A stretch of 15,523 bases of DNA from an uncultured Dorea sp. (GTDB lineage: Bacteria; Bacillota; Clostridia; Lachnospirales; Lachnospiraceae), in assembly GCA_910585725.1 (NCBI GenBank), contig CAJUFA010000049.1, forward strand, positions 1-15,523. The letters run 5' to 3'. The number at the start of each line of letters is the position of its first letter. Positions within the stretch are counted from its first letter, which is position 1. The translations under genes were made by a program, and so were the position numbers. Of the stretch, positions 1-4,939 are shown piece by piece. The notes below the pieces were generated by a model. It had not been told where the DNA came from. It was given only the letters and a program-made list of their open reading frames with translations, and did not search any database.

Positions 1-11
1 ATAGGAATAAG

Positions 12-42
12 AAAACTCCCAACAAAAAAAGTGGGAGTTTTT
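12..42 (-). terminator. Intrinsic terminator downstream of tRNA-Trp
   Basis: A perfect 10-bp inverted repeat (12-21 with 32-41) encloses a 10-nt A-rich loop. One arm is AAAACTCCCA, so on the minus strand the GC core is followed by four T residues. It lies about 50 nt past the 3' end of the minus-strand tRNA and is the obvious end of that transcript. T residues also follow the stem on the plus strand, so it could work in both directions for a gene entering from the left. Confidence 0.8.
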
Positions 43-93
43 CAGTGCCCTCAAAAATCAAGGCTTACGAGCATCTTAGCTTTTCATAGGAAA

Positions 94-164
94 CAGGGGA
101 TGAGAGAATCGAACTCCCGCCAAAGGTTTTGGAGACCCCTATCATACCACTTGACCAATCCCCT
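94..164 (-). tRNA. tRNA-Trp (anticodon CCA)
   Basis: Read on the minus strand, the sequence folds into a full cloverleaf. The acceptor stem AGGGGAT (164-158) pairs with ATCCCCT (101-95) and is followed by discriminator G. The D stem is GTCA/TGAT. The anticodon stem is GGGGT/ACCTT with two G-U pairs and has a 7-nt loop CTCCAAA, giving anticodon CCA. The T stem is GGGAG/CTCTC around TTCGATT. Anticodon CCA reads UGG, hence tryptophan. The 3' CCA is not encoded, since TTT follows the discriminator on the minus strand. It stands alone, with its own promoter and terminator. The T-loop, acceptor and anticodon features leave little doubt. Confidence 0.96.
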
Positions 165-187
165 ATGTGTCTCAATCACACTAGATA

Positions 188-217
188 TTTATACCATATA
201 ATCTATAGATTTGTCAA
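188..217 (-). promoter_or_regulatory. Promoter of tRNA-Trp
   Basis: On the minus strand a perfect -35 box TTGACA (217-212) is followed after 18 bp by TATAAA (193-188). Transcription would start roughly at 180, about 16 nt before the tRNA, and the strand and position fit no other gene. The -35 box lies inside one arm of the inverted repeat at 213-242. Confidence 0.75.
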
Positions 218-242
218 GTACCAAAATTTATCGGTACTTGAC
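213..242. repeat. 10-bp inverted repeat overlapping the tRNA-Trp -35 box
   Basis: GTCAAGTACC (213-222) and GGTACTTGAC (233-242) are perfect inverted copies separated by 10 A/T-rich bases. On the plus strand it is followed by six T (243-248) and looks like an intrinsic terminator, but no plus-strand gene leads into it. On the minus strand there is no T tract, and the inner arm supplies the -35 box of the tRNA. It may be an operator, or a terminator for an antisense transcript. The sequence does not decide between these. Confidence 0.6.
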
Positions 243-300
243 TTTTTTAGTTGTAGTTATTTACACGGCATATTTGCCAGAAACTTAATGTCCTGATGGA

Positions 301-972
301 TTATTGAGGAGTTTTTGACTTTACAGGCTGAGCGCCGGTCGTCTCTATGTTCATCTTCTTGAAAACGCCGAGTAATGCTTTACCAATTGCAAGGACAAGG
401 ATTGCAGCGGTGATCGCTTCCGGAATTCCAGATGCGGTTACGGTTCCCATGATCAATCCCCATACTGCGGAGACTGCCACTTCCCGAGCTTCTGCATACT
501 GTTGTGCAAACAGGAAATAAATACTGCCCATTACGGTTACGGTATTCACCATGGATCCGGTAAAACCGACGATTGGAAGGGCTATAACGTGATTTAATTT
601 CAGCTTAGAAAGCAGAATCCACAGCCATCCTGCGGCGACTCCAATCAGAATCCGGCATCCTACGGAGATCCAGATCGCTTTGAAAGCGCCGGGAATTCCG
701 GTCGTACTCATAAATGGAGAGAACGCAAAGGATAGGAGCGTTGGCGCCATGGTATTACTGATTAGCGAGCAGATACCGAATACTGCGCCGAGGATAGCCC
801 CGGCAGAGGGGCCCAGCAGAATTGCTCCGATGATTACCGGAATGTGTACAGTTGTCGCCTTAATGATTGGCAGTTGAATCATGCCTAACGGCGTGTTTGC
901 CAATACGATGACGATTGCGGCCATAAGTGCAACACTGACCATCCAATGAGTGTCATGCTTTTGTCTTTTCAT
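301..972 (-). CDS. ECF transporter S component (possibly pantothenate, PanT-like)
   Basis: This 223-aa polytopic membrane protein would be the substrate-binding subunit of an energy-coupling factor vitamin transporter; the ATPase and T subunits must be encoded elsewhere. After a short basic N-terminus (MKRQKHDTH) there are about six hydrophobic segments, near residues 12-27, 38-60, 70-85, 100-122, 130-155 and 165-200. The most telling stretch is VHIPVIIGAILLGPSAGAIL (about residues 42-61), typical of the ECF S family and reminiscent of PanT-type proteins. The start is supported by AAGGAGG about 10 nt upstream. It is transcribed as a single gene from the promoter at 1034-1062. The S-component assignment is fairly safe, but the substrate is a guess: the leader has no recognisable vitamin riboswitch and no biosynthetic neighbour points to a vitamin. 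The neighbouring tRNA-Trp does not by itself imply tryptophan transport. Confidence 0.8.
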   Translation of the reverse strand: MKRQKHDTHWMVSVALMAAIVIVLANTPLGMIQLPIIKATTVHIPVIIGAILLGPSAGAILGAVFGICSLISNTMAPTLLSFAFSPFMSTTGIPGAFKAIWISVGCRILIGVAAGWLWILLSKLKLNHVIALPIVGFTGSMVNTVTVMGSIYFLFAQQYAEAREVAVSAVWGLIMGTVTASGIPEAITAAILVLAIGKALLGVFKKMNIETTGAQPVKSKTPQ

Positions 973-1028
973 TATTCAATTCCTCCTTGTTATCATTCTC
1001 ATATGAAATGAGATACAATACAATTACC

Positions 1029-1043
1029 ATGATATTATATCAT
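1029..1043. promoter_or_regulatory. 15-bp palindrome over the -10 box of the ECF gene (putative operator)
   Basis: Half-sites ATGATAT (1029-1035) and ATATCAT (1037-1043) are perfect inverted copies around one central base and contain the whole -10 box (1034-1039). The same heptamer recurs in the tandem repeats at 1076-1120. This position is typical of a repressor site. The protein that would bind is not identifiable from the sequence. Confidence 0.5.
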
Positions 1044-1062
1044 CTGCTATATCAGAGGACAA
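1034..1062 (-). promoter_or_regulatory. Promoter of the ECF S component gene
   Basis: On the minus strand TTGTCC (1062-1057) and a perfect TATAAT (1039-1034) are 17 bp apart. The predicted start near 1027 leaves a leader of about 55 nt before the ATG at 972. That leader holds a ribosome binding site and a small inverted repeat (TCTCAT/ATGAGA). Confidence 0.75.
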
Positions 1063-1075
1063 GAGATTATTTTTT

Positions 1076-1120
1076 AAAATATCATTACCTAAAATATCAT
1101 CACCTAAAATTTCATTATTT
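1076..1120. repeat. Three 15-bp tandem repeats upstream of the ECF promoter
   Basis: Three head-to-tail 15-bp units (1076-1090, 1091-1105, 1106-1120) follow the pattern AAAATATCATNACCT; the third is diverged (AAAATTTCATTATTT). On the minus strand they end 13 bp upstream of the -35 box of the ECF gene. Each of the first two contains the heptamer ATATCAT, which also forms the palindrome over the -10 box. The rest of 1121-1227 shows nothing recognisable. Confidence 0.7.
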
Positions 1121-1227
1121 CTGCAGGGTTAACTATGAAGAGGTGAATTAAGGTTTTAGGATGATATTGCAGGATAAAAAGGCGGTATCAGTTCATAGCA
1201 TCGAGAAAACATTTTACAGCAAATAGA

Positions 1228-1256
1228 TTGTTTTACTGTTTCGTGCAGAGTATAAT
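1228..1256 (+). promoter_or_regulatory. Probable promoter of the glycosyltransferase gene
   Basis: A perfect TATAAT (1251-1256) lies 17 bp after TTGTTT (1228-1233), which matches only the TTG of the -35 consensus. Transcription would begin near 1263, about 35 nt before the start codon. Confidence 0.55.
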
Positions 1257-1297
1257 AAAAATTTAGAAAAAAGTATTATTGACTTGGAGATATAACA

Positions 1298-2215
1298 ATG
1301 AATAAGAATGGAAATGATTTTGGCTCAGGCATTGAAGCGGTTATAACGAGTTTTAACCAGGGTTCAATGATTCTGGAAGCAGTTGAGTCTATATGTGCCC
1401 AGACGCTATTGCCGCAAAAAATTATCATCGTCGACGATGGCTCCACGGATGAGTCTTCGCTTAAAATATTAAATAGTATCGAAAGAAATTCCGATTTACC
1501 TGTTCCGGTATCTATACATTATCAAAAGAACAAAGGAGTATCTTCTGCGAGAAATGCAGGGATTAAAAAGACGGGAGCGCCGCTGGTATTAGTGTTAGAC
1601 GGGGACGATAAACTGAAGCCCGAATATGTGGAGTATGTAAGTCGGCTGCTTCGGGAAAATCCGTCGATGGCTGCAGCTTCCTCCTGGATGCACACATTTG
1701 GAGTTTTAGATTCTATCGTTTGTCCTGCCGGAGGGAGAATAAATTCATTCTTATCCCGCAATTGTTGTCCGGCGACACATATTCTTCGTCGAGACATATT
1801 TGAACAGTGCGGAGGGTATGATGAATCTATGCGTTCGGGGTTTGAAGATTGGGATTTCTTTTTGAGCATGTTGGAAACTTCGCCGGAATCAAGTATAGGA
1901 ATTGTAGATAAACCACTGATTCAGTATCGTACGGCTCCTGCATCCTTTAATGTAAGAAGTATGAATAAGCGGCTTGATCTGATGCGTTTTATTATCGAGA
2001 AACATATTGACAGTTATCATAATCATATTGCGGACGCACTGTTGGGAATTGAAGCGATATCAGATGTGAGGTTATACAACTGGGAAAATGAAGTCATTCA
2101 TTCAATAACAAATCATCAGAAAATAAGTGATATTTCAAATAATTTTTTGAAAAGTCCCACGTATGGTGACGGCGGGATGGCGTCGGCTGTTCGAATTGTT
2201 TCAAAAAGAGAGTAA
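1298..2215 (+). CDS. Family 2 glycosyltransferase
   Basis: This 305-aa cytoplasmic or membrane-associated enzyme would move a sugar from a nucleotide sugar to an acceptor, probably for a surface polysaccharide or glycolipid. The GT-A fold signs are clear. IEAVITSFNQ opens the nucleotide-binding fold (residues 12-21), DDGS lies at 46-49, and RNAGI at 85-89. A DxD-type metal-binding motif DGDD sits at 101-104, and GGYDESMRSGFEDWDFF (172-188) carries the family's ED(W) acceptor/catalytic region. No transmembrane segment is seen, and the C-terminal third is ordinary and unrecognised. GGAGA lies 7 nt before the ATG. The gene stands alone, with no neighbouring sugar genes, and its stop is only 16 nt before the pseudogene. 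Donor and acceptor cannot be told from the sequence. Confidence 0.88.
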   Translation: MNKNGNDFGSGIEAVITSFNQGSMILEAVESICAQTLLPQKIIIVDDGSTDESSLKILNSIERNSDLPVPVSIHYQKNKGVSSARNAGIKKTGAPLVLVLDGDDKLKPEYVEYVSRLLRENPSMAAASSWMHTFGVLDSIVCPAGGRINSFLSRNCCPATHILRRDIFEQCGGYDESMRSGFEDWDFFLSMLETSPESSIGIVDKPLIQYRTAPASFNVRSMNKRLDLMRFIIEKHIDSYHNHIADALLGIEAISDVRLYNWENEVIHSITNHQKISDISNNFLKSPTYGDGGMASAVRIVSKRE

Positions 2216-2231
2216 AGAGGGAGGATGAGTC

Positions 2232-3379
2232 GTGAAGCGGATTCTTTTGGTAGAGGATGATGCCCTTTTAAATAAAACGCTCACATACAATCTGAGATCT
2301 GAGGGTTACGATACGGCGTCGGCCCTGAATGCGAATACAGCGGCCCGCCTGGCCTTGATGAACTTTTCGCGGAACCGTAAAAAGGCGTTTGTAACGGCTC
2401 TCTCCCTGAGTCTGACTGGAATTCTGCTTCTTTGTATTTCCGCATACGCAGACTCAGTGGACGCGAAAGAGATGACTCAGTCCCAATTTGGGGACGGGAG
2501 CCAGTATCTTCTGCAATATGAGGATTACGCGGGCCGGGAATTTGTCGATATGCAGAAAGAGAATTCGCTGGGATCTGGTCTGAGAGAGGAGCTTGCCGGG
2601 ATTCCCGGCGTGGATTTTGTCATGGCTTACAGCATGACCTGTGTGTAAATTCCTGCTATCAGCGCTCATCCGGGCGTCCTGGAGTATGAGCCGTTTTTTG
2701 TCAGAGGAGTTAAAGAGGAAATGATGGAGGAAATGTATACGGGGGAGACTGTTTTGGATGGAACCGCGGATTACAGGCAGCTTATAAACGGAAGGGAATC
2801 CTGGTCTGTCCGGCGGGGGATTCATTAAAAACGATTTATAAAACCAGTTATCAGGTTGGCGGTACGGTTACCGTTTCCTGCTATAACGGGCAGACAAAAA
2901 CATATATCGTTATGGGTATTGTCAAGGATATTCAAGTCGGCAGTTCATCCCACTTTTTCATTTTACCCGAGGAGGAATTGTCTGTGCTTTATCCTGAGAT
3001 TAAGGATTTTACCGGCTATGTGAATCTTCATGTGGAGCAGGACTGCACAAACCTTTTGGCCCGGCAGCAGGAATTTGGTGTATTTCAGTCCGTCGGTATG
3101 AGCGAGGGGCAGTTGTCCAGGATGTTATCTTATGAATGTCTGTATTATATTGGGATCATGCTGCTTGTTTCTTTGACGGTTGGAACGTTATGCAGCATGG
3201 CTGTGTGCAGCATCTTCGATCAAATAGGTATATTCGGTAAGATTTCTTACCATTTTCCTCTGATTCAGTTGATGGTGTTTGCTGCTGCCCTGCTCTTGGT
3301 GCAGGCTATATTCTCGATCTGCGCAGTTCGTTATACCAGGAAGTTCTCCCTTGTGGAGCGGATCAAGGCGATGGATTGA
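2232..3379 (+). pseudogene. Response regulator N-terminus fused to a decayed FtsX-type ABC permease (deletion scar)
   Basis: A good ribosome binding site (GAGGGAGG) precedes a GTG start. Residues 1 to about 38 are a response regulator receiver start: MKRILLVEDD has the acidic pocket, and the family-like region runs on to SALNANTAA. From about residue 39 (near 2346) the frame becomes an FtsX permease: LALMNFSRNRKKAF followed by a membrane segment. The phosphoacceptor Asp, the rest of the regulator and the first part of the permease are missing. The reading is then interrupted by TAA at 2646-2648, in what should be a continuous region, and by an apparent 1-nt loss near 2800. It resumes as a third frame, with 155 readable residues from 2912. 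There the typical TNLLARQQEFGVFQSVGM segment follows directly on an extracellular-type segment at about 3046, implying a further internal deletion. The C-terminus (VERIKAMD) looks intact. No functional product is expected, though a short fused peptide could be translated. Confidence 0.88.
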
Positions 3380-3496
3380 CATTCTTTCGGCATGCAGGGA
3401 TATTTGGATTAACTTTACATTTCTTTTTATACGGTTATGCATTGTAAATACGCTTTCAATTCTATTGCGTAAGAAGATGAAGGACAAATAAAATTG

Positions 3497-3525
3497 TTGA
3501 AATCCGATAAGCGACATGCTATGAT
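3497..3525 (+). promoter_or_regulatory. Promoter upstream of the macro domain gene
   Basis: TTGAAA (3497-3502) and TATGAT (3520-3525) are 17 bp apart, each one base off consensus. The start would be near 3532, only a dozen bases ahead of a strong terminator. The stretch 3380-3496 between the pseudogene and this promoter shows no recognisable gene. Confidence 0.65.
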
Positions 3526-3544
3526 AAATACGGAAAGACGGTAT

Positions 3545-3592
3545 GCCGTCACTATTTGGGGTCAGATCAATAGTGGCGGCTATTTTTCTTTT
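3545..3592 (+). terminator. Strong intrinsic terminator in the macro gene leader (possible attenuator)
   Basis: GCCGTCACTATT (3545-3556) pairs with AATAGTGGCGGC (3569-3580): 12 bp with a single G-U, a 12-nt loop, then TATTTTTCTTTT. It sits between the promoter at 3497-3525 and the macro domain gene at 3641. A smaller hairpin, GACGG/CCGTC (3537-3541 with 3546-3550), would compete for the left arm, which is the geometry of an attenuator. It could instead simply end a short RNA of about 60 nt. Confidence 0.8.
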
Positions 3593-3640
3593 GTATGGAG
3601 GGTTTGTCCCTTGAAAAAGAGGACCGCGGAGGGATAGAAG

Positions 3641-4162
3641 ATGAGAGGTATTATACAAATAGTCCAGGGAGACATTACGAAAGTGAATGATCTGGAAGCA
3701 ATCGTAAATGCTGCAAATAACAGCCTGCTCGGCGGCGGAGGCGTAGACGGTGCGATTCACCGCGCCGCCGGTCCCAAGCTTCTGGCTGAATGCAGAACGC
3801 TGCACGGTTGTAAGACGGGAGAAGCAAAGATTACCGGCGCTTACCACTTGCCATGTAAATACGTTATTCATACTGTAGGACCTGTCTGGCGCGGCGGACA
3901 CGGCGGTGAAGAGCAGCTCCTTGAAAATGCATATAGAAATTCGCTTCAGACTGCGGTCGATCACGGAATCAGAACAATTGCGTTCCCGTCGATCTCGACG
4001 GGTGTATACAGTTATCCGGTGGATCAGGCTGCGCTTGCGGCGGTCAAAACCGTCCGAAAGTTCTGTGAAGAATATACGGACAGGATCGACATTGTGAGAT
4101 TTGTCCTGTTCGATTCAGGAACATACGCGGCATATGAATATGTGGTTAAGGAAACGAAATAA
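3641..4162 (+). CDS. Macro domain protein, O-acetyl-ADP-ribose deacetylase / ADP-ribose hydrolase type
   Basis: The 173-aa single-domain protein matches the MacroD/YmdB group, which binds ADP-ribose, hydrolyses O-acetyl-ADP-ribose and can remove mono-ADP-ribose from acidic residues. The ligand-binding motifs are complete: QGDIT (9-13), IVNAANN (21-27), the Gly-rich catalytic loop GGGGVDGAIHRAAG (31-44), YVIHTVGP (74-81), and the phosphate-binding loop SISTGVYSYP (117-126). Length matches a stand-alone macro domain. GGAGGG lies 5 nt before the ATG. It stands after a promoter/terminator leader and 57 nt before the ABC ATPase gene, so some read-through transcription into the transporter is possible. 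No ADP-ribosyltransferase or sirtuin is seen nearby, so its substrate in this organism is open. The family assignment is firm. Confidence 0.93.
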   Translation: MRGIIQIVQGDITKVNDLEAIVNAANNSLLGGGGVDGAIHRAAGPKLLAECRTLHGCKTGEAKITGAYHLPCKYVIHTVGPVWRGGHGGEEQLLENAYRNSLQTAVDHGIRTIAFPSISTGVYSYPVDQAALAAVKTVRKFCEEYTDRIDIVRFVLFDSGTYAAYEYVVKETK

Positions 4163-4219
4163 AGAAACTTCGGGAAATGAATATCCAATATACTGAATAA
4201 AGAACAGAAGGCAAAATAT

Positions 4220-4936
4220 ATGGAAATTCTAAAAGCTGTTGGGTTGAAAAAATATTATATTGAAGAGACATATGAAGTCCATGCGTTGGACGGAGTGTCG
4301 ATTTCTGCAAAGGAAGGGGAATTTCTGGCTATTGTCGGAACTTCGGGCAGCGGAAAGACAACCCTTTTGAATATGCTTGGGGGATTGGACGTGCCTACGG
4401 AAGGCGGCGTCTGGATCCGTGGAAACAGTCTTAAGGATATGGAGGCGGAGGAGCGGACTATTTTCCGGAGGAGAAACATCGGTTTTGTATTCCAGCAGTA
4501 CAATCTGGTTCCGGTCTTAAGTGTATATGAAAATATCGTACTTCCTCTCCGGTTGGACGGGGCGGAAATAGACGATGAATTGCTGAGAGAGGCGACGGCG
4601 CTTCTGGGTATTGACGACAAATTAGAACGTCTTCCTCAGACATTGTCCGGCGGCCAGCAGCAGAGGGCTGCGATTGCCCGGGCGCTTTTGACGAAACCTG
4701 CGATTTTGCTGGCGGATGAACCTACCGGCAGTCTGGATTCGGTTACCGGGATGGAAGTAGTAGATCTTTTGAAATCCTGTGCAAAAAGATATCGTCAGAC
4801 CGTCGTCGTCGTGACGCATCAGGAGGAAGTAGCGCAGACGGCAGACCGTGTCATCCGGATGGCGGACGGAAGAATCTGCGCCCGGGATGATAAAAGGGCG
4901 GCGAAAAAGGACGCAGATTACAGGCAGGAGGGATAG
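4220..4936 (+). CDS. ABC transporter ATP-binding protein (MacB/LolD/BceA-type)
   Basis: This 238-aa nucleotide-binding subunit would drive the FtsX-type permease encoded next. The motifs are canonical: Walker A GTSGSGKTT (40-48), Q-loop VFQQYNL (90-96), signature LSGGQQQR (142-149), Walker B ILLADEPTG (162-170) with catalytic Glu167, D-loop SLD (171-173), and H-loop VVTH (197-200). The -GSLD- and QQYNL forms are typical of the MacB/LolD/Bce mechanotransmission class rather than importers. The start is preceded only by a weak AAGG. The C-terminal codons ...QEG-stop double as the ribosome binding site of the permease gene 3 nt further on, so the two are translationally coupled. In related Firmicutes such pairs confer resistance to cell-wall-active peptides or act in signalling, and often sit beside a two-component system; none is intact here. 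Confidence 0.95.
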   Translation: MEILKAVGLKKYYIEETYEVHALDGVSISAKEGEFLAIVGTSGSGKTTLLNMLGGLDVPTEGGVWIRGNSLKDMEAEERTIFRRRNIGFVFQQYNLVPVLSVYENIVLPLRLDGAEIDDELLREATALLGIDDKLERLPQTLSGGQQQRAAIARALLTKPAILLADEPTGSLDSVTGMEVVDLLKSCAKRYRQTVVVVTHQEEVAQTADRVIRMADGRICARDDKRAAKKDADYRQEG

Positions 4937-4939
4937 AGG

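Noticed and set aside
973..1027. A Fur-like box (GAGAATGATAAC) or riboswitch in the ECF gene leader.
   Set aside because: Only part of a Fur-type site matches, and at 55 nt the leader is too short for a known vitamin riboswitch.
3188..3964. A 258-aa minus-strand reading frame opposite the pseudogene end and the macro domain gene.
   Set aside because: It spans a terminator and the complement of clear coding sequence, and its protein has no recognisable fold. It is the shadow of the macro domain frame.
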